Position numbers and translations under genes: made by a program. Under the pieces are notes generated by a model. That model was not told where the DNA came from, ran no database searches, and saw only the letters and a program-made list of their open reading frames with translations. From the NCBI GenBank assembly GCA_035546535.1, contig DASZWQ010000050.1:124001-188000 (forward strand): a stretch of DNA of 64,000 bases. Direction: 5' to 3'. Below are positions 51,240 through 61,096 of the stretch, piece after piece. Position 1 is the stretch's first letter, and every line of letters starts with the position of its first letter. Origin of the DNA: Pirellulales bacterium. Lineage in GTDB: Bacteria; Planctomycetota; Planctomycetia; Pirellulales; JACPPG01.

Positions 51240-52856
51240 ATGTATCTGCGCGAAAATCCCGTTCTGCAGCGCGAGTTGCTCGTCAACCTGCGCATGCACC
51301 GCGCTTTTCTGCTGCTCTTGACGTATGTCACGCTCTTGAGCGCGGTGGTCCTGTTCGCCTGGCCCTCGGCGCAGCGGATGGACATGAGCGCAAACCCCGA
51401 GGAAGGGAAAACGCTTGTCAATTTGATTTTCCTCGAGCAGTATTTGCTCGCCTCGCTCATGGCGCCCAGCTTCGCCGCCGGCGCCATCACGGGCGAAAAA
51501 GAGCGCAAAAGCTACGAGATGCTGCTGGCCAGCCCGCTGCGCCCGGGAGCGATCGTATTGGGCAAGCTGCTGGCCTCGCTGACGCACCTGGCGGTGCTGA
51601 TATTTTGCAGCCTGCCGATCGTGATGTTGTGCCTGCCCCTGGGGGGCGTGTCGCTCTACGAAGTGCTGGCCGTTTATCTGGCCGTGATCCTCTCGACAAT
51701 CACGTTCGGCATGATCAGCCTGGCGGCCAGCAGTTACTTTCGCCGCACGTCGTCGTCGTTGGTCGTTTCGTACTTGCTGGTGCTGCCATTGGCGCTGGCG
51801 GGGCTGTTCTTTTGGCAGGCCCTGGCCAGTCGGCCCACGGTACGATTGCTGGCCTGCGTCACGGTCCTGCCCGCGACGACGATCGCGATTTGCGGTCCGC
51901 TGTTCATCGCCACCAGCCGGCGGCTTTTGCACCCGCCCGACGTGGGCAGCGAGGGGAAGGAAGTGGTCGACGAGGAAACCGAGCAGCGGGAGGCAGTGGG
52001 CCTGATCATCCAGCGCGATCGATTTCCCGACAATCTTTTTGCGCCGGCCAAGCGCGACGATTTGCTCGCCGATGGCGCGAACCCGATCTTCGACAAGGAG
52101 ATGCGCAGCGAAATCTTCGCCCAGGGGACGCTGATGCTGCGCGTCGTGATCATGGTCAGCATGGCGCTGGCGGTGCCGATGATGGCCGGCTTCTTGTTCT
52201 TCTGGCCTGACCAGGCTCCCTGGTACGTCAGCTATACGATCCTCTTCAATATGCTAGTGGGACCTGTATTCTCGGCCGGCAGTGTCACCAGCGAGCGCGA
52301 ACGCGAGACACTCGACTTGCTTTTGGTCACCTTGCTGTCGCCGTGGCAGATCTTGTGGGGAAAGCTGGTTTCGGCCCTGCGCGTGGCGACGGTGCTCACT
52401 TGCTTTCTGTTGTGGCCGCTCGTGCTCGCTTGCGGACTGGTGTCGACCTATTGGCCCAATTGGCCGTCGATCTTGGGCTACGTGGCGACGGTGCTGTTGA
52501 CGTCGGTGACGACTTCGACGCTGGCCCTGTTCTGTTCGGTCGTTTTCCGCAAGACGTCGGTTGCGATGATGATGTCGTATTTGCTGATGGCGATATTATT
52601 CTTGACGCCGATTGCGGTGGTCGAATTCGGGCGCGGAGTTCTTTCCGACGTGCCGTGGCTAGACCGCATTTCCTTTCTGAGTCCCTTTGGCGCGGTATTC
52701 AGCCTACCGCTTAACCATCGCATCCTGGGCGACCACGTACGCGTCGGCGACCCGATGATCTGGTATTCATTCGTGGCTTTTGACTTGACGCTGATCGTGG
52801 CCCTGATCGTCGTCATGTTGTGGCTGTTCAAAGTGCGGTGGCGCGTCGCGTCGTAG
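51240..52856 (+). CDS. ABC-2 type permease
   Basis: 538 residues with about 12 hydrophobic segments in two halves (about 20-260 and 300-535), each of which looks like an ABC-2 membrane domain, for example ITGEKERKSYEMLLASPL in the first half and VTSERERETLDLLLVTLLSP in the second. These two matching cytoplasmic loops are typical coupling segments. The duplication implies that one chain forms the whole permease. It is last of three genes, 104 bases after the ATPase. Confidence 0.87.
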   Translation: MYLRENPVLQRELLVNLRMHRAFLLLLTYVTLLSAVVLFAWPSAQRMDMSANPEEGKTLVNLIFLEQYLLASLMAPSFAAGAITGEKERKSYEMLLASPLRPGAIVLGKLLASLTHLAVLIFCSLPIVMLCLPLGGVSLYEVLAVYLAVILSTITFGMISLAASSYFRRTSSSLVVSYLLVLPLALAGLFFWQALASRPTVRLLACVTVLPATTIAICGPLFIATSRRLLHPPDVGSEGKEVVDEETEQREAVGLIIQRDRFPDNLFAPAKRDDLLADGANPIFDKEMRSEIFAQGTLMLRVVIMVSMALAVPMMAGFLFFWPDQAPWYVSYTILFNMLVGPVFSAGSVTSERERETLDLLLVTLLSPWQILWGKLVSALRVATVLTCFLLWPLVLACGLVSTYWPNWPSILGYVATVLLTSVTTSTLALFCSVVFRKTSVAMMMSYLLMAILFLTPIAVVEFGRGVLSDVPWLDRISFLSPFGAVFSLPLNHRILGDHVRVGDPMIWYSFVAFDLTLIVALIVVMLWLFKVRWRVAS

Positions 52857-52887
52857 GAGAGAAATCTGACTTGATCGGAGGTCCGCA

Positions 52888-53814
<927 letters not shown>

Positions 53815-53862
53815 TCTAACATCGCAGCCGCCGCGGCCGATCACGGCCGACGAGCACTTTGC

Positions 53863-53890
53863 TTGCAGCCCTGCACGTGAGTGTTAAAAT
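53863..53890 (+). promoter_or_regulatory. pyrB promoter
   Basis: -35 TTGCAG (53863-53868), 16-base spacer, -10 TAAAAT (53885-53890), about 60 bases before the pyrB start. Confidence 0.5.
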
Positions 53891-53949
53891 CTGACGCGAC
53901 AGTCGATTGTGGCACGATGCCGCACGAGCGCCCTGGGGGAGACCACAGA

Positions 53950-54906
53950 ATGAGCACCAAGGTCGGTGGAATCAGCGTTGCGCCGGCGGCCTGGACTCGG
54001 CGGCACCTCTTGGGCCTGGAAGACCTTACGGCCGAAGAAATCCGGCTGATTCTGGATACGGCCTGTTCGTTCAAAGAGGCCACCGACGGCTGCAAGAAAA
54101 AGCTCCCGTCACTCACGGGGCGGACGTGCGCCAACCTGTTCTTCGAGGCGTCGACCCGCACGCGCACCAGCTTCTCGCTCGCCGCGCGACGGCTGGGGGC
54201 CGACACGGTCGATTTCTCGGCCTCGGGCAGCAGCCTTTCCAAGGGCGAAACCTTTATCGATACGGCCAAGAACATCGAGGCCATGGGAATCGACCTCGTG
54301 GTCGTGCGGCATCGCACGCCGGGCACCCCGCATCTGTTGGCCCAGAACCTGTCGTGCGCCGTGGTAAACGCCGGCGACGGCCCGCACGAACATCCCACGC
54401 AAGGGCTGCTCGATATCATGACCATTCGCGAGCAGCTCGGCCGCATCGAGGGGCTGACCGTCGCCCTGGTCGGTGACATCGCCCATAGTCGCACGGCGCG
54501 TTCGAATATCTGGGGCCTCAAGAAACTTGGCGCGCATGTGATCGTGTGCGGCCCTTCGACACTCGTTTCGCCCCTGTGGCAAGAAATCGGCGTGGAAGTA
54601 TCTCACGATTTGGACAAGATCCTGCCGCGTTGCGACGTGCTGAACCTGCTGCGCATCCAGTTCGAACGGCAGACGACACGTCCCTTCCCCTCAGTACGCG
54701 AATACGCCCTGCTGTACGCCATGAACGGCGAGCGGCTCGCAAAAGCCAAGGACGATATCCTGATCCTCGCCCCAGGACCGATCAACCGCGGTGTCGAACT
54801 GACGCCGGACGTGGCCGACGGACCACATTCGGTAATTCTCGAGCAAGTCACCAACGGCCTGGCGGTGCGCATGGCAGTGCTGTGGTTGATCTGCGGTGCC
54901 CTGTGA
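53950..54906 (+). CDS. pyrB: Aspartate carbamoyltransferase catalytic subunit
   Basis: 318 residues from ATG 53950 with GGGGGAGA upstream. It joins carbamoyl phosphate and aspartate in pyrimidine synthesis. The carbamoyl-phosphate loop [44 protein letters not shown] and the substrate loop LLRIQFERQ are all present. Length is typical of the catalytic chain; no regulatory PyrI gene is adjacent. pyrC follows 85 bases downstream, so the two probably form an operon, as often in bacteria. Confidence 0.95.
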   Translation: MSTKVGGISVAPAAWTRRHLLGLEDLTAEEIRLILDTACSFKEATDGCKKKLPSLTGRTCANLFFEASTRTRTSFSLAARRLGADTVDFSASGSSLSKGETFIDTAKNIEAMGIDLVVVRHRTPGTPHLLAQNLSCAVVNAGDGPHEHPTQGLLDIMTIREQLGRIEGLTVALVGDIAHSRTARSNIWGLKKLGAHVIVCGPSTLVSPLWQEIGVEVSHDLDKILPRCDVLNLLRIQFERQTTRPFPSVREYALLYAMNGERLAKAKDDILILAPGPINRGVELTPDVADGPHSVILEQVTNGLAVRMAVLWLICGAL

Positions 54907-54991
54907 GCCACGTGCCGACACGCAGTGCAGTGGCGCGGCTGCGTGAATACCGAAAAAAGAACTCTGAACATCACAGCCGGAAAACCATTCC

Positions 54992-56275
54992 ATGTCACGC
55001 ATCTTGATCCAAGGAGGCCGCGTCATCGATCCCAGCCAGCAGGTGGATCGCGTGACCAACCTGTTGATCGAGAATGGCCGCATCGCCGGATATGATGTGC
55101 ACGCCAACGGGCAGGACCTGATCCTCGACGCGCGCGGCAAGATCGTCTCGCCCGGGTTGATCGACATGCACGTCCACCTGCGCGAGCCCGGCCGCGAAGA
55201 GGATGAAACGATCGCTACCGGCACCGCCGCGGCGCTGGCGGGCGGGTTTACGTCGATCGCCTGCATGCCGAACACCGAGCCGCCGCTCGACACGCAGGCG
55301 CAGGTCGAATTCGTCCATCATCAAGCCACGCTGGCGGACAATTGCAACGTCTATGTGATCGCCTGCGTCAGCAAGAATCGCGAGGGCAAGGAGCTGGCCG
55401 AGATCGGCCAATTGGTGCAGGCCGGAGCCGTCGGTTTCACCGATGACGGCACGCCCGTATTCGACGCGGAACTGATGCGCCGTGCCTTCGAATACTCGTC
55501 GATGTTCGACAAGCCGATCCTGAATCATGCCGAGGTGCGCGAGCTGACCAGCGGCGGCGTCATGCACGAGGGGCTGGTGTCGCTGCTCCTGGGTCTGCCC
55601 GGCATGCCGGCCGCCGCCGAAGACGCCATGGTGGCGCGCGACATCTTGCTGGCCGAGGCGACCGGCGGGCGAATCCACATCATGCACATCTCGACGCAAG
55701 GAAGCGTCGAGCTGGTGCGCCGGGCCAAGCGCCGCAATGTGCATGTCACTACGGAAATCTGCCCGCACCACTTCACGCTGACCGATGACCGCCTGAAGAC
55801 GTTCGACTCGAACTGCAAGATGAGCCCGCCGCTGCGGGCCGCGCGCGACGTGGCCGGCTGCATTGCCGGGCTGGTCGATGGCACGATCGACGTGATCTGC
55901 ACCGATCACGCACCGCACGCGCTGGAAAAGAAAATGCAGGAGCTCGATCGAGCGCCGTTCGGCATCGTCGGCCTGGAAACGGCGCTGGGACTGGTCGTGA
56001 CGCGCTTGATTGAACCGGGCCATCTGACCTGGCCGCAGGCGATTGAGAAAATGACGATCAATCCCGCGCGCGTCTTGGGGCTGAAGAAGGGAACGCTGGC
56101 CGTGGGAGCCGACGCCGACGTAACGATCATCGACCCGCAACGGAAATGGGAAGTCGACCCCACGAAATTCGCCTCGAAGAGCAGCAATTCGCCGTTCGCC
56201 GGCTGGACGCTGACCGGCCGGGCCGAAACCGTCATCGTGGGCGGGCGAGTCAAATACGAGGCGCCGGCGAATTAG
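54992..56275 (+). CDS. pyrC: Dihydroorotase
   Basis: 427 residues. It cyclises carbamoyl-aspartate. Type I (longer) dihydroorotase with zinc motif GLIDMHVHLREPG, CMPNTEP, HAEV, HISTQGSVELV, ICPHHF and the Asp of CTDHAPHA; TINPARVLGL is also typical. In many bacteria this class forms a complex with PyrB; the gene pairing here supports that. Ends 12 bases from the convergent helicase stop. Confidence 0.95.
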   Translation: MSRILIQGGRVIDPSQQVDRVTNLLIENGRIAGYDVHANGQDLILDARGKIVSPGLIDMHVHLREPGREEDETIATGTAAALAGGFTSIACMPNTEPPLDTQAQVEFVHHQATLADNCNVYVIACVSKNREGKELAEIGQLVQAGAVGFTDDGTPVFDAELMRRAFEYSSMFDKPILNHAEVRELTSGGVMHEGLVSLLLGLPGMPAAAEDAMVARDILLAEATGGRIHIMHISTQGSVELVRRAKRRNVHVTTEICPHHFTLTDDRLKTFDSNCKMSPPLRAARDVAGCIAGLVDGTIDVICTDHAPHALEKKMQELDRAPFGIVGLETALGLVVTRLIEPGHLTWPQAIEKMTINPARVLGLKKGTLAVGADADVTIIDPQRKWEVDPTKFASKSSNSPFAGWTLTGRAETVIVGGRVKYEAPAN

Positions 56276-56287
56276 CCGGCAGCTGGT

Positions 56288-58714
56288 TCACGTGGCTTTT
56301 GCCGGACGCAACGGGCTTTGACTGAGGACGAATTTCTTTTGTCCAGCCCCCGCCAGAAACGCCACCGTAGCGGTGCGTCGCGGACCGCTGCCCGATAGGG
56401 CAACGACCTTGCCCAATCCGTATTCTGGGTGTCGCACGACCATTCCCTGGAAGAAGGAATCTGGCGCCACGCCCGAGGGCGCCGGAGCCGTCGAGGCAAA
56501 CAGCTCGGCCGCGGTCTGTAACGACTTGCCATGCCAGGCCGGTCCCACCGGACGCGCAGCGACCGTGCTGGCCGGCGCGCTGGATCGTGGCAATGTATTT
56601 TCTTCAGCGCTGGTTTCCTCTTCCAGCGCCCCAAAGGCAAACGAAACATCGTCCTCGTCGTCTGGATGCACCTGGCTCGACTCGTCGACGTCGCTCGCCG
56701 GAGTCGCCATCGTCGACAGCGGGTCCATCCACGCTTCTTCGGTTTGCTCGATTTCATCGAGCGGCAGCTCGAACAGGAACATGCTGGGAATGCTCATCCG
56801 GCGCAGGCCGCGAAATTCGCGACTTTGCGCCAAGCTGAGGTGCAGCTCCTCCTGAGCGCGTGTGATCCCGACGAACAAGAGCCGCCGCTCTTCCTCGAGA
56901 TCGTCGGCTTCGTTGCGGCTGCGCTCGTGCGGAATCAGGCCGTCCTCGACCGCCGCGATGAAGACGACCGGGAATTCGAGCCCCTTCGACGCGTGCAGCG
57001 TCATCAGCGTGACACGATCTTCGGTCGCGTCCCAGGCGTCGGTATCGGCGGTCAGGCTGGACTCTTCGAGAAAATCCGCCAGGCCCGAGTCGCCGGCATT
57101 CCGCTCGTCGAATTGCCGGGCGGCGGTGAGCAATTCCTCGATGTTCGCCAGCCGCTCCTGGTCCTCTTCCAACTCGGAATTGGCGAGAAACTCGCGGTAA
57201 CCCGTTTCCGCCAGGACATGCCCCAGGATTTCTTCGACCGAACCGCCGGCCAGCGCCACCAGCCGATCGATCATGGCCACGAAGCGGGCCACGACGATCG
57301 CGGTGTTCTTCTTCAATCCTTCGACCATGCCACTTTCGCGGGCCGCTTCCAGCAGTGTCAAGCGATACTGATTCGCATGCCGCGCCAGACGCTCGAGCGT
57401 GGTCTTGCCGATGCCGCGAGCCGGCGTATTAACCACGCGCAGGAACGCGACGTCGTCGCGCGGATTGTTGATCAACAGCAGGTACGCCAGGACATCCTTG
57501 ATTTCCTTGCGCTGAAAGAACTCCAAACCGTTGACGATCTGATAAGGAAGCCCCTGCTCGCGCAGGGCAAATTCCAAGGCCCGCGAGAGAGCGTTCACCC
57601 GATAGAACACGGCGAAATCGCGCGGCCGCCGGCGCCCGGCGCGCACCTCGTCGGCAATGCGAGCGGCGATCGTGTCGGCCTCGGTGCGCTGCGTCGCATA
57701 ACGGACGAACCGCACCGGCGCGCCTTCCTGATTGTCGGTGAACAGATCCTTGTGTTTGCGCCGTTTATTATTGCTGATCAGGCGCGCGGCCACGCTCAGA
57801 ATGCGCTTCGTGCTGCGATAGTTCTGTTCCAACCGCACGATGTGGACATCCGGAAAATCTCTTTCGAACTCCAGGATGTTGCTCAGATTCGCGCCGCGCC
57901 AGCCATAGATCGACTGATCGGGATCGCCCGTCACGGCCAGGTTGGGATAATCGACCGACAAGGCGCGCACGATCTTGTACTGGGCCAGGTTCGTGTCCTG
58001 GTACTCGTCGACCATGATGTAGCGATAGCGGGCGTCGAGCTCGGCGCGGATTTCGGGGTGCTCGTGCAGCAAGGTCACGGTGTGTACGAGCAAATCGTCG
58101 AAGTCGACCGCGCTCGAAGCCAGCAACCGCGCCTGATACGCCGGATAGACGCGGGCCACGATGCTGGCCAGCGGATTACCGGGCCGGGCCGCGTACTGTT
58201 CGGCCGTGACCAGGCGATTCTTGGCATGCGAGATCACGGCCGCGATCTGCTGCGGCGTATAGTGCGTCGCGTCGACTTGCTGCTCGTCGATCGACCGGCG
58301 TAGCGCCTGCAGGCTGTCGGACGTGTCGTAGATCGTGTAATTCTCGCGCAGCCCAATGAGCGACGCGAACTCGCGCAGCAGCCGCGCGCAAAAGCGGTGA
58401 AACGTGCTCAACTGCACCGGTTGCCCGGGAGCCAAGAGATCGACGCGGTTGCGCATCTCTTCGGCGGCTTTGTTGGTGAAAGTCAGCGCGAGAATGCTGC
58501 GCGGGGGGACGCCCTGCCGCAGCATGTTGGCGATGCGGTGCGTGATGACGCGCGTCTTACCGCTGCCCGGTCCGGCGAGAATCAACAGCGGTCCATCGAT
58601 GTGCTCGACCGCGTCGCGCTGCGCCGACGTCAGGCCGTGAAACAAATCCTTCAACGATATTCCCCGCGTGACGACCAAACCAGAAAAACGCGCGATGGCA
58701 TGTGCCACCGCCAT
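56288..58714 (-). CDS. UvrD/PcrA-family DNA helicase
   Basis: 808 residues from ATG 58714. The frame is open for 230 more codons, but those look like antisense sequence. A TTG at 58654, with GGGGA upstream, is an alternative start and would begin right before the conserved LTSAQRDAV. SF1A motifs: GPGSGKTRVITHRI, DEYQDTNLAQYK, GDPDQSIYGWRGA, QNYRSTKRIL, TLHASKGLEFPVVF and RRLLFVGITRAQEEL. The C-terminus has the PcrA-like tail VVRHPEYGLGKVVALSG. It unwinds DNA in excision and mismatch repair and removes RecA or stalled RNA polymerase. Confidence 0.92.
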   Translation of the reverse strand: MAVAHAIARFSGLVVTRGISLKDLFHGLTSAQRDAVEHIDGPLLILAGPGSGKTRVITHRIANMLRQGVPPRSILALTFTNKAAEEMRNRVDLLAPGQPVQLSTFHRFCARLLREFASLIGLRENYTIYDTSDSLQALRRSIDEQQVDATHYTPQQIAAVISHAKNRLVTAEQYAARPGNPLASIVARVYPAYQARLLASSAVDFDDLLVHTVTLLHEHPEIRAELDARYRYIMVDEYQDTNLAQYKIVRALSVDYPNLAVTGDPDQSIYGWRGANLSNILEFERDFPDVHIVRLEQNYRSTKRILSVAARLISNNKRRKHKDLFTDNQEGAPVRFVRYATQRTEADTIAARIADEVRAGRRRPRDFAVFYRVNALSRALEFALREQGLPYQIVNGLEFFQRKEIKDVLAYLLLINNPRDDVAFLRVVNTPARGIGKTTLERLARHANQYRLTLLEAARESGMVEGLKKNTAIVVARFVAMIDRLVALAGGSVEEILGHVLAETGYREFLANSELEEDQERLANIEELLTAARQFDERNAGDSGLADFLEESSLTADTDAWDATEDRVTLMTLHASKGLEFPVVFIAAVEDGLIPHERSRNEADDLEEERRLLFVGITRAQEELHLSLAQSREFRGLRRMSIPSMFLFELPLDEIEQTEEAWMDPLSTMATPASDVDESSQVHPDDEDDVSFAFGALEEETSAEENTLPRSSAPASTVAARPVGPAWHGKSLQTAAELFASTAPAPSGVAPDSFFQGMVVRHPEYGLGKVVALSGSGPRRTATVAFLAGAGQKKFVLSQSPLRPAKAT

Positions 58715-59110
58715 CGTGGAATTATAGGCATTTTCGAGAGTTTTGTAGTGAGACCCGGCTGCATTCCTGGCGTCGCTCGCCGCTCGGCGGTACACGAATT
58801 TCCCGAGCGAGAGGCACAAATGAATGCGGCGGCGGCGCGGCGCCCACTCGTCGGGAAACGCCGTCAAGGGACGCGCCGCGTCGGGCCGCATGAATCCGCA
58901 AACTCGTCCTGCGTGCTGCGGTAGCGCCTTCGCGTGCGCTGCGTCTCTCACTGCCCTGCTAGCATCGCGATCGCGCGACACCGAAAAAAATACTAGGCGA
59001 AAATCGCATCGAGTCGTTATACTCACGCTCGGTTCGAGTAGCCGGTGACGGCCTCTGGCATGGATGCCGCCGCCTGAGACGTTTTCAGATACATTCCATG
59101 GAGGGAAACC
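58715..59110. other. Divergent intergenic region of helicase and alpha-CTD genes
   Basis: 396 bases with no supported gene. It holds the minus-strand TATAAT at 58721-58726 and a plus-strand TATACT at 59018-59023 (no good -35 seen) that may serve the alpha-CTD gene about 90 bases away. Confidence 0.5.
58721..58726 (-). promoter_or_regulatory. -10 element touching the helicase start
   Basis: Perfect TATAAT on the minus strand ending six bases before the ATG at 58714. Transcription from it would start at or within a base or two of that ATG, giving a leaderless mRNA, or the true start is the TTG at 58654. Confidence 0.4.
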
Positions 59111-59386
59111 ATGACGCGCATCCCGCTGAGCGCTGTCGACGAGAAGGCCAAGGAACTGACCGAACGACTCGAAATGAGCACCGCCGAAATCGGCCTCTCG
59201 GTGCGCACGACCAATTGCCTCGAAGAGCGCGGCATCTTTACCGTGCACGATCTGCTGCAGTGCACGCGCGAAGATTTGCTCAGCATCTCGAACTTCGGCG
59301 AAAAGACGCTCGACGAGGTTTACAAGGCCCTGGCCAGCATCGGCTTCTCGCGCCGCAGCGGCAGAGCACAGGCCGTGCACGCGTAG
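59111..59386 (+). CDS. Stand-alone RNA polymerase alpha-CTD-like protein
   Basis: 91 residues with GGAGGGAAA before the ATG. Residues of about 25-85 match the C-terminal domain of RpoA: LSVRTTNCLEERGIFTVHDL and TREDLLSISNFGEKTLDEVY (helix-hairpin-helix with the conserved NFG). No N-terminal assembly domain is present. In RpoA this domain binds UP-element DNA and activators, so a separate copy could bind DNA or act as a decoy or adaptor for sigma and activators. A terminator follows, so it is an independent transcription unit. Confidence 0.88.
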   Translation: MTRIPLSAVDEKAKELTERLEMSTAEIGLSVRTTNCLEERGIFTVHDLLQCTREDLLSISNFGEKTLDEVYKALASIGFSRRSGRAQAVHA

Positions 59387-59439
59387 AATCGCCGCGCGGG
59401 CCAACTATCAGAAAGTCCGGTCCCATCAGAAAGTACAAG

Positions 59440-59486
59440 CCGGCGGAGCCACGGCCAGCGTGCGCCGTCTCCGCCGGTTTTGTTTT
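59440..59486 (+). terminator. Terminator of the alpha-CTD gene
   Basis: Hairpin CCGGCGGAG (59440-59448) pairing with CTCCGCCGG (59469-59477), 20-base loop, followed by TTTTGTTTT. Confidence 0.75.
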
Positions 59487-59522
59487 GGTACCCGGCGGCG
59501 GTGCGCTTCGGGATCAGCGGCC

Positions 59523-60866
59523 TCACGGCCTGACTTCAAAACAGGCCAGCCCCTGCGCGCTGCGCACGAAGAGTCGATTGCCGACGATCGCCGGCATCGT
59601 CCACGTTTCGCTCTTTGCCAGTTGGCTCGCGCCGAGTTCCTTGTACGACGAAGGGTCGGCGGCCAGCACCTGCAGCAGGCCGCGCTCGTTCAGGGCCAAG
59701 AGCCGGCGGTCGATGATGATCGGCGACGAGTAGTAGCCCTGATTGCCGCCCGTCCACATGACCTTGCCGTCGCGCAGCCGCAGGCAGGAGAACTCGCCTC
59801 CGTCGTTCATGCCGTAGACGTACTCCCCGCCAACGACCATGCTCGACAGATAGCTCGAAAGGATCTCGCTGGTCCAGGCAACTTGCTTCGACCACTTGCG
59901 CCCATCGCGCGTGATGCGTAGCGCCGTAAGCGGCTTGCCGGTGGCCGTCACCAAGACCATGTCCGCGCTGACGGCGGGCGTGCTGATGCTCTCGTCGTAC
60001 TGAATCTGAAACGGATGGCTCCAGAGCAGCGTGCCATCGGCGGCTGACAAACCGACGACGCGCGGCCCGGTCATGACGACAATCTGTTGCACGCCACCAA
60101 GCTCCGCGACGACCGGCGAAGAATACGAGACATGCTCGTCCAGGGCTTTCCAGGCGACGCGCCCCGAGTTTTTATCGAAGGCCATGATTGTGCCGCCGCG
60201 CCGTCCGCCGACCGACGTCACCAGTCGCTCGCCACACAGCGTCGGCGAGCCGGTATAGCCGAACAACGGCACCGGCGCCCCCTGTCCTTTGCCGATCGGC
60301 ACGATCACGTCCGTCGTGCCATTGACAAATGCCTTGCCGCTCGCGAGCGGACGATGCTCTCCGAACGCGTCGGGGTAATTCACTTCCCACACCACGTTGC
60401 CGTCCGCGGCGCTCAAGCATTGCAGCCGCCCCGCGATGCCGACCGCGTATACTTTGCCATCGCTCACCAGCGGCGTCGCCTTGGGACCGTTACCGTGTTG
60501 CCGGCCGACAGCGTGGGGATCGAAATCAACGTCGTGGGCCTTGCTCCAGACTTCGCGCCCCGTTTCGGCGTCGAACGCCAAGATGCGCTCTTGCCCCTCG
60601 ACGCGATCGGTGATGAAAACCCGGCCATCGGCCACAACCGGACTTGACCAACCGGCGCCCAGACGCGCCTGCCAAACGGCTTTCGGCAATTGTGGGGGCC
60701 AGGGCTGCGGAAAACCGTCGGTCGCCAGCCGAGCGCGACCGCCTGGCCCGCGCCATTGAGGCCAATCGCCACGCGTCGGAGTCGAATCCGCCTCACCGGC
60801 CACAGCCGGAAGACCGGAAGCATAACTCAAACCAAAGACACAGCCCACAAAGACGGCCAACCCCAT
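59523..60866 (-). CDS. Secreted PQQ-like beta-propeller protein
   Basis: 447 residues from ATG 60866, chosen because MGLAVFVGCVFGLSYASGLP is a good signal peptide; the frame is open 32 codons further, to 60962. The mature part begins with WPQWRGPGG, a hallmark of planctomycete PQQ-like repeat proteins. Repeats include FDAETGREVWSKA, LSAADGNVVWEV and LSAADGTLLWSH. No cofactor site is visible; it may be a protein-protein scaffold or an oxidoreductase-like protein. A related but membrane-anchored gene is at 41151. Confidence 0.8.
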   Translation of the reverse strand: MGLAVFVGCVFGLSYASGLPAVAGEADSTPTRGDWPQWRGPGGRARLATDGFPQPWPPQLPKAVWQARLGAGWSSPVVADGRVFITDRVEGQERILAFDAETGREVWSKAHDVDFDPHAVGRQHGNGPKATPLVSDGKVYAVGIAGRLQCLSAADGNVVWEVNYPDAFGEHRPLASGKAFVNGTTDVIVPIGKGQGAPVPLFGYTGSPTLCGERLVTSVGGRRGGTIMAFDKNSGRVAWKALDEHVSYSSPVVAELGGVQQIVVMTGPRVVGLSAADGTLLWSHPFQIQYDESISTPAVSADMVLVTATGKPLTALRITRDGRKWSKQVAWTSEILSSYLSSMVVGGEYVYGMNDGGEFSCLRLRDGKVMWTGGNQGYYSSPIIIDRRLLALNERGLLQVLAADPSSYKELGASQLAKSETWTMPAIVGNRLFVRSAQGLACFEVRP

Positions 60867-61096
60867 AACCCGAGGCGCAATGCGACCGTCGTAACTGGCC
60901 AGGATGATCGCTGCACGGTTCGGAAGCATCGGCACGGACATCGTCGTGGGCGCAAGCTGCAAAACAGGCAGCAGACCAAGTGCGGTCCGCTTCGCGACGC
61001 ATTATAGTGATCAAGCGAGGATCGTGGCATAGCGCGGCGTGGCCCGCCGGCTGGCCTGTTGATGAAAACCTGGCGTGCCTTTGCGGAGCGATTGCC

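Noticed and set aside
56531-58303. 590-codon plus-strand frame over the helicase gene
   Set aside because: Antisense shadow of conserved helicase motifs; composition unlike protein.
58715-59404. N-terminal extension of the helicase to 59404
   Set aside because: The extension is antisense to the alpha-CTD gene and shows no helicase or signal sequence; conserved sequence starts at LTSAQRDAV.
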